Shown: positions 1-9,932, numbered from the stretch's first letter. The stretch is DNA of 57,731 nucleotides from Solitalea koreensis (GCF_900182575.1 NZ_FXSZ01000006.1:1-57731), one strand, 5' to 3'. Numbers and translations are program-made. The notes: a model not told the origin generated them from the letters alone.

Positions 1-95
1 CGGCATCCCGGCAGGCAATGCATTCCCGGTGGGCAGCACCACGGTCACCTGGAGCGTAACCGATATCCATGGCAACACGAGCACCCAAACCCAGG
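1..95 (+). repeat. HYR module direct repeat, copy 1
   Basis: Bases 1-95 are identical to 250-344, a period of 249 bp (83 codons). The similarity continues beyond base 95 with scattered differences. Copy 1 begins outside the window. The repeat is in frame and encodes the HYR domain core. Confidence 0.93.
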
Positions 96-1753
96 AAGTG
101 ACGGTGAATGATACAGAGAAACCGGTATTGGCAGCTCCGGCAGCCGTAACGCAGTCCGCCGATGCGGGCGCCTGTACAGCGGTGATCGCCTTAACGGCCC
201 CAAGCGCGACCGATAACTGCGGTATTGCAGCAGCGGGCGTCACCTCCAGCGGCATCCCGGCAGGCAATGCATTCCCGGTGGGCAGCACCACGGTCACCTG
301 GAGCGTAACCGATATCCATGGCAACACGAGCACCCAAACCCAGGCAGTGACTGTGAATGATAGGGAGAAACCTGTGAAACCAGTTTTAGCGGATGTAACG
401 GGGGAATGCTCAGCGACGGCTAGCGTGCCAACTACGTACGATAACTGTAAAGGCCTGATCACTGGCACAACCACCGACGCCTTGACCTACACGACTCAGG
501 GTACGCACGTCATCACCTGGAGTTTTGACGACGGGAACGGGAATATCGAAACGGCAATCCAAAACGTAGTGGTGAAAGACATCACTAAACCAACTATTAC
601 GGCTCCTCAGGCAATTATATCTCAAGGGTCGAATACAGGATCATCCATAAAACTAGGTACTCCTATTACATCTGATAACTGTGGCGTTGCAACTGTAACT
701 AATAATGCCCCTCGAAATTTTCCAGTAGGAACAACAACAGTTATCTGGACGGTTACCGACGTAAACGGCTTAACCGCAACTGATATGCAGAGCGTAACTA
801 TTGTCAATCTTCCTCCCGTAGTTCCAGATAGAGACCTTTCTACATTGATGAATACCCCAATAAACGTTGACTTACTAAGTCAGGTAAGTGATCCAGATGC
901 ACCTGTAAATATTAACCCACAAGGCTCTAATGGCTCAAGTACCATTAAATTAACCGATGTCACTCAGCCCGCTCACGGTACTGTTGTTATTGGAGCTGAT
1001 AATAGGCTGATTTACACTCCTGTCAATGGTTTCTACGGTACCGATATTGTGTACTATACTGCATGTGATGGTGGTAGCCCAAATCTGTGCAAAACGGGTA
1101 GACTTGCTATAAGTGTGGCAGATAACTATGTTGATCTTTCCGTGAATAAGACTACATCTTCGGGTTCTGTAAAGGTAAATGAGGAGTATGACTACACTAT
1201 TGTTGTTTCTAATTTAGGACATGTTACTGCAAATGATGTATTAGTAACAGACCCTCTTCCTGAATCTTTAGCATATGTGAGTAGTAATGCAACCAATGGT
1301 CAGGCAACGTATGATCGCTCTTCACACAAAGTTATTTGGAATTTACAGACCTTAAATGTTAACGGACCTGCAACCCTTACCTTAAAAGTTAGGGCGACAA
1401 AAGGTGGTATTATTGTTAATTCAGCGGAAGTAATTGCTAATCAGCCCGATCTTGATCCGATAAATAATAGGTCTCAGGTTGACAAAACAGTACTAGGATT
1501 TGAGATACCAAATGTGTTTACTCCAAATGGCGATGGTTTCAACGATAATTTTGTTATAAACGGCATTGATGGTATCGAGACGGAACTTGTAGTAATTAGT
1601 CGCTGGGGTAATGAGGTGTACAAAAACACTAAATATAAAAATGATTGGAATGGTTCGCAGCTAAGTGAAGGTACTTATTTCTACGTGCTAACTGTCAAAG
1701 CAGTGGATGCTAAATCAGTGAAATATTCAGGTTATGTAACTATTTTAAGATAG
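2..1753 (+). CDS. Giant HYR-repeat surface protein, T9SS type-B cargo (5' end outside window)
   Basis: The reading frame is already open at the left edge, so this is the C-terminal part (about 583 residues) of a larger secreted protein. In order it shows two near-identical HYR (hyalin-type) repeats of 83 residues with the pattern TDNCG...FPVGSTTVTW..DIHGN, two diverged HYR-like repeats, a cadherin-like/Ig segment (around GFYGTDIVYYTACDGG), a DUF11 domain (starting VDLSVNKT), and a gliding-motility-type C-terminal domain with the signature PNVFTPNGDGFND and an end in GYVTILR. That last domain marks cargo of the type IX secretion system. The stop is 7 bases before the PorP/SprF gene, which is its likely secretion partner. 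The first 590 bases are clearly GC-richer than the rest. The ligand is unknown; adhesion is inferred from the repeats. Confidence 0.9.
   Translation, partial: GIPAGNAFPVGSTTVTWSVTDIHGNTSTQTQEVTVNDTEKPVLAAPAAVTQSADAGACTAVIALTAPSATDNCGIAAAGVTSSGIPAGNAFPVGSTTVTWSVTDIHGNTSTQTQAVTVNDREKPVKPVLADVTGECSATASVPTTYDNCKGLITGTTTDALTYTTQGTHVITWSFDDGNGNIETAIQNVVVKDITKPTITAPQAIISQGSNTGSSIKLGTPITSDNCGVATVTNNAPRNFPVGTTTVIWTVTDVNGLTATDMQSVTIVNLPPVVPDRDLSTLMNTPINVDLLSQVSDPDAPVNINPQGSNGSSTIKLTDVTQPAHGTVVIGADNRLIYTPVNGFYGTDIVYYTACDGGSPNLCKTGRLAISVADNYVDLSVNKTTSSGSVKVNEEYDYTIVVSNLGHVTANDVLVTDPLPESLAYVSSNATNGQATYDRSSHKVIWNLQTLNVNGPATLTLKVRATKGGIIVNSAEVIANQPDLDPINNRSQVDKTVLGFEIPNVFTPNGDGFNDNFVINGIDGIETELVVISRWGNEVYKNTKYKNDWNGSQLSEGTYFYVLTVKAVDAKSVKYSGYVTILR
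250..344 (+). repeat. HYR module direct repeat, copy 2
   Basis: Second copy of the 249-bp period repeat, identical over 95 bp to positions 1-95. The first differences are at base 345 and in the following linker to the next domain. Such identity between repeats suggests recent duplication or gene conversion. Confidence 0.93.
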
Positions 1754-1760
1754 AAATTAA

Positions 1761-2729
1761 ATGAAAAGACGCTCAATTCTTGCACTATTACTGTTGCTAA
1801 GCACAGTTGTGCACGCCCAACAAGATGCACAGTTTTCACAATACATGTTCAATGGAATCTATATTAATCCGGCCTATGCTGGCTACAAAGAACAAATGAA
1901 TTTGCATGCATTTTATAGAAGTCAATGGACGGGTGGGTTAGAGGGTAATCCTGAGACATTTAGCTTTGTAGCTGATGCTCCTGCAAATAACAATAATGTA
2001 GGATTAGCTGTAAATGTACTGAAAGATCAATTGGGAGCAGAAAGTACACTATCAGGTTATCTTAATTATGCTTACAGGTTGAAGGTAAATGAAGTCTCAA
2101 GACTTTCATTTGGACTTGGAGCAGGTTTGTCCCAATATACCCTTGATGGGGCGAAATTAAAACCTAACCAGGCGGAAGACCCCTCCGTACCCCAAACAAT
2201 GCAATCAGTAGTAGTTCCAGATATTCGGGCAGGATTGTATTACAACACTGATCGTTTTTATGCTGGATTATCAACGGATAACCTTATAGCCCAATATATG
2301 AGTTATACTAAGGATCCGACCATCCTTATACCTAAAAAAATGCCACATTATTATTTAACCGCCGGAACTCTAATTCCTGTTTCTGGAAAAATTCTTCTTA
2401 AACCATCCTTTATGATTAAGGAAGAAGCTAAAGGACCTACAAATATTGATTTGAACGCATTTGTTCTTTTCAGTGAACGATTATGGTTAGGTGCTTCGTA
2501 TCGTACTGGTATAAATTTTTTAAAATCCAATCTTCAGGATAATTTGAGTCATAGTGATGCTGTGGTAGCTCTTGCTGAACTATATATAAGTGATCGATTT
2601 AGAGTCGGTTATGCTTATGATTTTTCATTTAATAAATTCAGTGACTTTAACTATGGTACACACGAAATATCAGTGGGGTATTCCTTTATTCCGAAGAAAA
2701 TCAAAATGTTAACCCCTAGATATTTCTAA
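1761..2729 (+). CDS. PorP/SprF family type IX secretion membrane protein
   Basis: A 322-residue outer-membrane beta-barrel protein. It starts with a signal peptide (MKRRSILALLLLLSTVVHAQ) and then the family opening QDAQFSQYMFNGIYINPAYAGYK, which is typical of PorP/SprF proteins. Family members are needed to secrete or anchor partner adhesins that carry type-B T9SS C-terminal domains (SprF with SprB in Flavobacterium johnsoniae). It starts 7 bases after the stop of the HYR adhesin and is followed by an OmpA-like gene, so the three form one transcription unit. The alternating short strands and the ending YSFIPKKIKMLTPRYF fit a barrel. The identification is strong; the pairing with the upstream adhesin is inferred from position. 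Confidence 0.93.
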   Translation: MKRRSILALLLLLSTVVHAQQDAQFSQYMFNGIYINPAYAGYKEQMNLHAFYRSQWTGGLEGNPETFSFVADAPANNNNVGLAVNVLKDQLGAESTLSGYLNYAYRLKVNEVSRLSFGLGAGLSQYTLDGAKLKPNQAEDPSVPQTMQSVVVPDIRAGLYYNTDRFYAGLSTDNLIAQYMSYTKDPTILIPKKMPHYYLTAGTLIPVSGKILLKPSFMIKEEAKGPTNIDLNAFVLFSERLWLGASYRTGINFLKSNLQDNLSHSDAVVALAELYISDRFRVGYAYDFSFNKFSDFNYGTHEISVGYSFIPKKIKMLTPRYF

Positions 2730-2778
2730 AGATAATTAATTTCATTTAGGTAATGAATACACGACTAGTCAAGAATCT

Positions 2779-4764
2779 ATGAAAAAAATTGTATTTACAT
2801 CTATTCTGCTTGCGGTCTTTATGTCAACAGTTTATGGTCAGGCCGAATTAAGAGAGGCTAACAGACAAGCGGAAATGTATAATTTTAGTGATGCTCTAAA
2901 TTTATACAAGGCAGCTTGGGAGAAAAGAGAAACCTTAGCGTCCGCGAAAGGACTGGCTAACTGTTATCGTCAATTGAACGATTACAAGTTTATGGAGTCT
3001 TGGTACGCAAAGGTTGTACAAATGGAAGGCCATGATGCAATGGATCTGTTCTTTTATGCTGAAGCTTTACGAAATAACTCAAAATATGCCGAAGCAAAGC
3101 TATACTATGGTAAATATGCTGTGATGGCTGCTGATAAACAATTGACGAACACAGCTAAACTTATCGCTTCATGTGATTCTGCTCAGATTTGGATGAGTAA
3201 ACCCGTAAAATATAGCTTTCATTTAGATACCACATTAAATTCAGGTCAAGGTGATTTTGCAGCAGTTGCTTATCAAAATGGCGTGGTATTTTCCTCTGAT
3301 CGGATTACAGAGCAAGGTTTGCGTAAAGATCGCAGGTTTTTAGTATTTAATGCCAATAATAATCTTCATAAGGCAGTTTATGGTTGGACAGGTAATTCAT
3401 ACTTAAAACTCTATTATGCTGAAATGAAAGATGGGGTTGCCAAATCGCCAATACTTTTTGCATCAAACTTAAGCGGTGATTTTCATAATGGACCTGCTAC
3501 CTTTTCGCCTAATGGGGATGAAATCTATTTCACTCGTACAAGGGGAATTACCAATGCTAAAGAATATACAGATGACCGTAGTCAACAAAAAAATTATACG
3601 ATTAAGTTGGAGATATACAGCGCTGTTTTCGATCAGGAAAGTCGTAGTTGGAGCGCTCCCAAACCCTTCGAATTTAATTCTCCCATCCAGTACTCTGTAG
3701 GTGATCCTTGCTTTTCTCCGGATGGTAAAAGACTTTATTTTGCAAGTGATATGCCAGGTGGATTTGGTGGAACTGATCTTTATTTTTGCGAGCGAAAGGA
3801 TGATGGTTCTTGGAGTAATCCTTTAAATCTTGGAGCAAAAATAAATTCAGTAGGAAATGAAAGAAGTCCTTCTTTTGACAAAAAAGGAGATTTTTATTTT
3901 GCTTCAAATGGTCGTGTTGGTATGGGTGGTTTAGATATTTATTATTGTAAAGGAGAAAAAACAACATGGACTGAGCCACAAAACATGGGATATCCTATTA
4001 ATACTCCGCAAGATGATTTTCTGATCACTTTTAACAATGATGGCAAATCCGGTTTTCTGTCGAGTAACCGTTTTGGAGGACGGGGGAGTGACGATATTTA
4101 TTCATTTGTTCGAAAGGAACTTAAGTTCATACTCGAGGGAACCGTAACTAATCGCAAATCGGGTAAGAAATTACAAAATGCAATCGTAACATTGTATGAT
4201 AAAACGGGAAATACAAACGTGAAATTGGCAACTGATGAAAATGGTTTTTTTAAATTTCATCTAGCTGAAGAAAGTGATTATTCCCTTACTGCTGAAAAAA
4301 CTAATTATATAACTGGAAGAAAAGATGGCATCTCGACTAAAGGTAAAGTCGAATCCGCCATTTTGTATGCAAAACTAGATTTAGGGATAGACTCAATTGA
4401 AATTGATAAAGCAATTAAAATTGAAAATATTTACTATGATTTAGATAAGTGGAATATAAGAGCCGACGCGCTTCCAGAGTTAGATAAATTAGTGCAGGCA
4501 ATGAATGATAACCCAACTATGGTTATTGAACTTGCTAGCCACACTGATTCCCGGGCGGGTGATGCTTACAATATGACCTTGTCTAAAAAAAGAGCACAGT
4601 CTGCAGTTGACTATATTATTTCAAAAGGAATTGACAAAAGCCGAATTATTGCTAAGGGATATGGCGAAACTCGTCCGATTAATAAATGTGTTAATGGCGT
4701 CCCTTGTACTGAAGATCAGTATCAACAAAATAGGCGCACCGAGTTCACAATTTTAAGGTATTAA
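2779..4764 (+). CDS. OmpA family protein with TPR-like, PD40 propeller and peptidoglycan-binding domains
   Basis: A 661-residue exported protein (signal peptide MKKIVFTSILLAVFMSTVYGQ). Residues 25-130 look like TPR helices. Residues 150-445 carry WD40-like PD40 blades (FSPDGKRLYFASD, FDKKGDFYFASNG). Around 450-530 is a carboxypeptidase-regulatory-like beta sandwich (LEGTVTNRKSGKKL). The C-terminus is an OmpA domain with the peptidoglycan-binding pattern ELASHTDSRAGDAYNMTLSKKRA. This architecture resembles PorE and related periplasmic proteins that link the T9SS machinery to the cell wall. It follows the PorP/SprF gene by 49 bases and ends at a hairpin terminator, so it likely anchors the PorP-adhesin assembly. 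Confidence 0.92.
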   Translation: MKKIVFTSILLAVFMSTVYGQAELREANRQAEMYNFSDALNLYKAAWEKRETLASAKGLANCYRQLNDYKFMESWYAKVVQMEGHDAMDLFFYAEALRNNSKYAEAKLYYGKYAVMAADKQLTNTAKLIASCDSAQIWMSKPVKYSFHLDTTLNSGQGDFAAVAYQNGVVFSSDRITEQGLRKDRRFLVFNANNNLHKAVYGWTGNSYLKLYYAEMKDGVAKSPILFASNLSGDFHNGPATFSPNGDEIYFTRTRGITNAKEYTDDRSQQKNYTIKLEIYSAVFDQESRSWSAPKPFEFNSPIQYSVGDPCFSPDGKRLYFASDMPGGFGGTDLYFCERKDDGSWSNPLNLGAKINSVGNERSPSFDKKGDFYFASNGRVGMGGLDIYYCKGEKTTWTEPQNMGYPINTPQDDFLITFNNDGKSGFLSSNRFGGRGSDDIYSFVRKELKFILEGTVTNRKSGKKLQNAIVTLYDKTGNTNVKLATDENGFFKFHLAEESDYSLTAEKTNYITGRKDGISTKGKVESAILYAKLDLGIDSIEIDKAIKIENIYYDLDKWNIRADALPELDKLVQAMNDNPTMVIELASHTDSRAGDAYNMTLSKKRAQSAVDYIISKGIDKSRIIAKGYGETRPINKCVNGVPCTEDQYQQNRRTEFTILRY

Positions 4765-4785
4765 TATTCCTGTTATTATAGTATT

Positions 4786-4826
4786 GAAAATCCTTAAGCC
4801 TTGCGTTTCAGGATTTTCTGTTTTTA
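4786..4826 (+). terminator. Rho-independent terminator after the OmpA gene
   Basis: GAAAATCCT (4786-4794) pairs with AGGATTTTC (4810-4818) and a T-rich stretch follows. It closes the adhesin, PorP and OmpA unit. Confidence 0.75.
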
Positions 4827-5236
4827 TATAGGTTGTCAAAATAATTGATTTGTAAATATTTGTTTATTGTGAAGTTGGGTTAATAAGAATTTTTGTATAA
4901 AAAAATATACGTAGCAACTTAATTAAAAATGTGTTGTTTTAGCTAATAATCATATTCTGGCCCCTTTAAACAGTAAAAGTGAATAATCCTAATTTTGGGA
5001 GTCTTTTAGATGAAAGTCAGGTATCATTTTTGAACTGTTTTTGATCATAGCTATCGTTTTTTCTGCTCTAATGACTTACAACTTGGGTTGACCATCGTTT
5101 TTAAAAGTATTTTTCATCTGCCTATAAGTCTTATTTAATAGAAAATCAGGAGTATTGTAAGGTGCTTTGACTCAAAACTGAAGTTGATGAATTTCCTCAT
5201 TTGTGAACTAAAAGAAAACATTGGGAGGCTGGATTT
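4827..5236. other. Gene-free AT-rich spacer before the Calx-beta adhesin
   Basis: About 410 bases without a credible gene on either strand. It must hold the promoter of the large downstream gene, but no convincing TTG-N19-TAnnTTTG pair could be placed. A GGGAGG sequence at 5223-5228 precedes the ATG at 5237. Confidence 0.5.
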
Positions 5237-8200
5237 ATGTTCAATATATTTTCTAGCTCTTATGGTAAGGATCCTCATAAGAGATCGTTGATGATGTACA
5301 AACAGGTTTTATGTTTTTTGTTTACCTGTTTGCTGTTTTTAATTCCCACTCAACTACATGCTCAACAGATTAGTATTAATAATCCATCGGTTTCTGTTAA
5401 TGAAGGAAACTCAGGTACCAAAAATATGGTATTTCCTGTTAGCCTTTCAGCTCCTAATGCTTTTCCAATTACCCTTAATTACGCCATTGGCGGAACGGCA
5501 GATGCTGCAGATTTTGGAACTGTAACAACACAAATCACGATTCCGGCAAATACAACTTCTGCAAATATTATTATTCCAATTGCCGGTGATGATGTAGATG
5601 AAGATGATGAAACAGTAATTGTTACGCTGCAAAATGCGGATAATGGAGCAACTATTTCTGCGACAAATACTGCAACTGGAATCATTGTTGACGATGACAA
5701 TCCGCCAGTAATTACAATTTATGATCCTTTGCCGCAAAATGAAGCAAACCCAACACTACATTTTCCAATTACTTTAAGTAATCCAAGCTCCAAAGAAATC
5801 ACAATCAATTTCGCTTATGACGCATCCAGTACTGCTACAGGCGCTGCATCACAAGCTAACGGTGTTGACTACAATAATTCTATTACTTCTGTTACCATTC
5901 CTCCAGGACATGTTACAGCCTCAATCCCAGTTGGAATCTACAATGATAAAAGAGGGGAAGCATATAATGAAACAATTGTCATTAGTTCATTTTCAACAAC
6001 ATCTCCGGGGGTGACATTTTCAAATCTACTTGCAACAGGAACTATATTAGATAATGATGGAGGGCCAGATGTAACATTTGAAATAGTGAGTTCTTATTTT
6101 TCTGAGAATGCCGGTATCGTTAAAGTACGAGTACGTTTAACTGGAAATATTACCGAACAGGATGTTACAGTTCCATATACAGTTTCCGGGACAGCTACAC
6201 TCGGCTCAGATTTTCAAATCACCAATTTTGCTTCTCCGTTGATTTTTGCGGCCGCAACTCCAACATCAGAAGGGGAACGTGTTAAGGATATAGAGATTAG
6301 TATTGCTGATGATGCGATTTTTGAACCGAATGAAACTGTAATTTTCACTTTGCTCACACCTACAAATGCCTTTTTAGGGAGTAACAAGGTTCATACTTTA
6401 ACTATACTTAATGATGAAACTAGTATCAGCATTCTTCCCTTTGAATCATCAAAGGCTGAAGGTTCTGGCGGAGTTAGTACTGATTTTACTTTTAATGTTA
6501 TTAGAGATCCGGGAAGTCAGCTTACACAACCTATTGATTTTACATATTCAGTAAGCCCGGCAAGTACATCTGCTGCTCAAGCAAGTGATTTTTTGAACGG
6601 GACGTTTCCTGTTAACGTTGCAGGGACTATTCTTGCTGGACAAAGTAATGTAATTATTAAAATACCAGTAAAACAGGATTCTCAGGTTGAGCCAAATGAA
6701 AATTTTACGGTAACCATTACTCCTCAATCAGGAGTTTCAAGTAGTGCTGATACTGCCGATGGGACTATTCAGAATGATGATAATTCAATTTCTTTAGCAT
6801 TCGATGTTAGTACTGTAAATGAAGGAGGAACTGCAAAACTTACAGCAAAATTGCCTATTGCATTGCCAACAAACACAATTGTAAATGTTGTTTTAAAGGG
6901 TACTGCTAACGGTTCTGATTATACTTACAATCCTGCAGGGGCCATCACGCTCACCATACCTGCTAATTCACTTTCAAGCAACGCGTATATATTTAATATA
7001 CTAGACGATGGTGTTTTCGAAGGCCCTTTCCCTGAAACGCTAATCGCAGAGATTACAAGTGTTGTAACCAATAATGTTGCAGCTGGAGCCAGTGCCACAT
7101 TACAAATTATCGATTCACAAACAGTACCAACAGTATCGATTTCATCCTCTCCAACAACTATTAATGAAAATTCCTCCGGTGCTGCTATTGTTACTGTAAC
7201 TCTTTCTTCTAAAGCCATAGAACCTGTAATAGTCGATCTTTCTTTTGAAGGAACAGCTGAATTGGATAACGATTATTCAATTATTGGATCTCATACATTA
7301 GTTATTCCTGCCGGAAGTTTATCCGCTACAATTCAAATTAAACCTATTGCTGATAATATTAGTGAGGGATTGCCTAATGAAACGGTTAATGTGGGTATAA
7401 TAAATGTTAGTGGAGGTGGAGCAATTTTAAATGCGGCCCAAAGTTCGGCAATCATAGAAGTCGTAGATAGTGATGTTTTACCAGTTGTTTCTATTACAGC
7501 TCCGCCTAGTGTGGTAGAAGGGCATTCAGGAACAATTGTAAATTTAGTTTATCCGATAAAGTTGAGCCGCGCAACAAAGGACGATTTGACCATCAATTTT
7601 TCATTCGATCCAAGTTCAACAGCTACCGGTGGACCCTTACCTACGGATGATTATGATAATTCAGTTACATCGGTTACCATTTTGGCTGGACAAACATCTG
7701 GAGTTATTGTTGTGCCGGTTCGAGGTGACGATATAGATGAAGGAGTTCCATCGGAATCAGTAATAGTGAAATTAATATCAGGTGTCGGTTATACTGTAAA
7801 TACAGGTTCTGCGGTTCAAGCAACTGGTCTTATTGTTGAAGATGATTTCATTCCCGTTGTGAATGTTGCTGTTGATTTCTATGCTATTCGTGAAACAGGT
7901 TTTCCGGCAAAGGTTACCATAAGAGCGGTTTTGGCTAATCCGAAAGTAGTTTCATTAACTGATATAACGGTCCAATTGAATCTTACAGGAACAGCTACAA
8001 ATGGTGCTGATTATAACAATATTCCTGCTCCCATCACCTTGACTATACCTGCTAATCAAATCAGTAGTAGCACTACTGTTGACATAACAGCAATAAATGA
8101 TCTTTTGTATGAAGGTACTGACGAAACTATTATTGCAACCATTTCTGATCCAAGTAACAATGCTCAATTAGGGATTGCTAGCATTCAAGTGAATCTTCAA

Positions 8201-9850
8201 AATGTGGATGCCGCACCTTCTTTAACAATTGATGATATTACAGTTGCTGAGGGTAATTCAGGTACCCAAATACTATCATTTACGGTTACTAAAATAGGTA
8301 ACACCTCAACCGATGCAAATGTCGATTTTGTAACATTAATAGGTACAGCAACTACGGTTGATAATGATTTTGTGAGTAACTCCGGAACAATTACATTTTC
8401 GCCATCTGAGACAACTAAAACAATAAATATTATTGTAAACGGAGATACGAAATACGAGAATGATGAAACATTTAGTGTTCGTTTACAGTCTGCATCCTAT
8501 GCGAGAATAGCTAAAGCAACAGGTCTGGCAACCATTATAAATGATGATGTAATGCCACAATTTTCAATCTCTGATATTAGTGTAAATGAAAGTGCAGGCT
8601 TGGCAGTTTTAACTGTTACCAAAACCGGTTTAACTGCATTGAATTCAACCGTAAGTTATACAACAAATCCAGGAACGGCTACTGCCGGAACGGATTATAC
8701 CACTACTGCAGGTACATTAACTTTTCTGCCCGACGAAACTACCAAAACTATAAGTGTTCCTATTATTAACGACCTTGTTATTGAACCGGGTGGACCCGAA
8801 ATATTCACCTTAACATTAAATACACCTGTTAATGCTTCAATTAGTGCAGGTACTGCAACGATAAGTATAGTTGATGATGATAATGTAGAGTTTTATGTTG
8901 AAAGTAAATCAGTTAAAGAGTCGGCAGGTATTGTTACCTACAAAGTTTTTAAAACCAACAATAACGCATCAGCTATTGATTACACTATTACTAGTGGTAC
9001 TGCTATTTTAGGGACTGATTTTACTGTTGCAGTCACCACGGGGACGTTTTCTTTTACAGATAATGATCCATTGCCTTATCGTGAAATCACAGTAAATATT
9101 ATCAATAATTCAATTATTGAACCGGATAAAAGTTTTACAATAACACTTTCTAATCCAACCAATGGCGCAACTATTACTGCTGGATTTGGCATAGGTACAG
9201 AAGTAATTGTTGACGATGATGCTCCTGTTGATGTAGCCATTGTAAAAATTGCTGAAGATAAAAAGGTCAGCATCAATACGGAGTTTGACTATTCTCTTAT
9301 TGCCTCAAATAAAGGTGCAACGTTAGCTTCTGGAATAGTTGTGACAGATACATTGCCGGTGGAATTGGAATATATTAATGCGAATTCAGTTAAGGGTACT
9401 ATTAATTTTGATCAATCAAATCAAACAGTTACCTGGCAGTTAGATAGTTTATCTGCTGGAACTGATGAAATATTAACGATTCGTGTAAAAGCCAAGGTGG
9501 TAGGTAATATCACTAATAGTGCATCAATTGTAGCTTCTATGCAAGATTATAATCTTGCTAATAATACAGCTGTTTGTACAAAAAGCATATATGGTTTTAT
9601 TGTGCCTAATGCATTCAGTCCAAATAATGACGGTATTAATGATTGGTTTATTATACCTGGAATAGAAAATATACACTCCGAAATGGTGATCTACAACCGT
9701 TATGGAGCGGAAGTTTACAGGATAAAAAATTACCAAAACAACTGGGCCGGCAACGGAATTCCCACAGGAACCTATTACTATGTGATCAAATTGAATGATG
9801 CTCAGGGTAAAAATGAGAACATGGCTGGGAGCGTAACAATATTCAGGTAA
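5237..9850 (+). CDS. Giant Calx-beta repeat surface protein with DUF11 and T9SS type-B C-terminal domain
   Basis: A 1,537-residue secreted protein. After the signal peptide (ending LIPTQLHAQ) come about eleven Calx-beta-like repeats of 100-130 residues. Each opens with a pattern like SVNEGNSGT or TVAEGNSGT and closes with an acidic calcium-binding type loop (NDDV, DDDN). A DUF11 domain follows (VDVAIVKIAEDKKV) and then a gliding-motility-type C-terminal domain (PNAFSPNNDGIND, ending GSVTIFR), which routes the protein through the type IX system. A second start at 5291, giving MMYKQVLCFLF, makes a more normal signal peptide; GGGAGG at 5223-5228 favours 5237. No PorP/SprF gene lies next to it, so it may share the partner encoded at 1761. 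Calcium-stabilised adhesion is an inference. Confidence 0.92.
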   Translation: MFNIFSSSYGKDPHKRSLMMYKQVLCFLFTCLLFLIPTQLHAQQISINNPSVSVNEGNSGTKNMVFPVSLSAPNAFPITLNYAIGGTADAADFGTVTTQITIPANTTSANIIIPIAGDDVDEDDETVIVTLQNADNGATISATNTATGIIVDDDNPPVITIYDPLPQNEANPTLHFPITLSNPSSKEITINFAYDASSTATGAASQANGVDYNNSITSVTIPPGHVTASIPVGIYNDKRGEAYNETIVISSFSTTSPGVTFSNLLATGTILDNDGGPDVTFEIVSSYFSENAGIVKVRVRLTGNITEQDVTVPYTVSGTATLGSDFQITNFASPLIFAAATPTSEGERVKDIEISIADDAIFEPNETVIFTLLTPTNAFLGSNKVHTLTILNDETSISILPFESSKAEGSGGVSTDFTFNVIRDPGSQLTQPIDFTYSVSPASTSAAQASDFLNGTFPVNVAGTILAGQSNVIIKIPVKQDSQVEPNENFTVTITPQSGVSSSADTADGTIQNDDNSISLAFDVSTVNEGGTAKLTAKLPIALPTNTIVNVVLKGTANGSDYTYNPAGAITLTIPANSLSSNAYIFNILDDGVFEGPFPETLIAEITSVVTNNVAAGASATLQIIDSQTVPTVSISSSPTTINENSSGAAIVTVTLSSKAIEPVIVDLSFEGTAELDNDYSIIGSHTLVIPAGSLSATIQIKPIADNISEGLPNETVNVGIINVSGGGAILNAAQSSAIIEVVDSDVLPVVSITAPPSVVEGHSGTIVNLVYPIKLSRATKDDLTINFSFDPSSTATGGPLPTDDYDNSVTSVTILAGQTSGVIVVPVRGDDIDEGVPSESVIVKLISGVGYTVNTGSAVQATGLIVEDDFIPVVNVAVDFYAIRETGFPAKVTIRAVLANPKVVSLTDITVQLNLTGTATNGADYNNIPAPITLTIPANQISSSTTVDITAINDLLYEGTDETIIATISDPSNNAQLGIASIQVNLQNVDAAPSLTIDDITVAEGNSGTQILSFTVTKIGNTSTDANVDFVTLIGTATTVDNDFVSNSGTITFSPSETTKTINIIVNGDTKYENDETFSVRLQSASYARIAKATGLATIINDDVMPQFSISDISVNESAGLAVLTVTKTGLTALNSTVSYTTNPGTATAGTDYTTTAGTLTFLPDETTKTISVPIINDLVIEPGGPEIFTLTLNTPVNASISAGTATISIVDDDNVEFYVESKSVKESAGIVTYKVFKTNNNASAIDYTITSGTAILGTDFTVAVTTGTFSFTDNDPLPYREITVNIINNSIIEPDKSFTITLSNPTNGATITAGFGIGTEVIVDDDAPVDVAIVKIAEDKKVSINTEFDYSLIASNKGATLASGIVVTDTLPVELEYINANSVKGTINFDQSNQTVTWQLDSLSAGTDEILTIRVKAKVVGNITNSASIVASMQDYNLANNTAVCTKSIYGFIVPNAFSPNNDGINDWFIIPGIENIHSEMVIYNRYGAEVYRIKNYQNNWAGNGIPTGTYYYVIKLNDAQGKNENMAGSVTIFR

Positions 9851-9868
9851 ATCAAAATATTGAATAAG

Positions 9869-9895
9869 TTGAGGTTTTGGTTCCCTAAACCTCAA
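9869..9895. terminator. Hairpin after the Calx-beta adhesin
   Basis: TTGAGGTTT (9869-9877) pairs with AAACCTCAA (9887-9895). It lies 18 bases past the adhesin stop. No T-run follows, so termination by this hairpin alone is uncertain. Confidence 0.5.
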
Positions 9896-9932
9896 AGCAG
9901 AATAGGAGTTTCCTATATTGCAAAATGGGTAA

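Noticed and set aside
1..344. CRISPR-like spaced repeats
   Set aside because: The repeat period is 249 bp, in frame, and codes for HYR domains; no short palindromic repeats or cas genes.
3674..3979. A 101-codon minus-strand frame inside the OmpA/PD40 gene
   Set aside because: Antisense to clear PD40 repeats, Lys/Phe/His-rich, no start signals or known family.
5447..9276. Several 60-100-codon minus-strand frames inside the Calx-beta gene
   Set aside because: They mirror the repeat codon pattern and disappear between repeats; no start signals.
9524..9895. A 123-codon minus-strand frame at the end of the Calx-beta gene
   Set aside because: Antisense to the T9SS domain and runs through a hairpin; composition Ile/Val/Tyr-rich and unlike a protein family.
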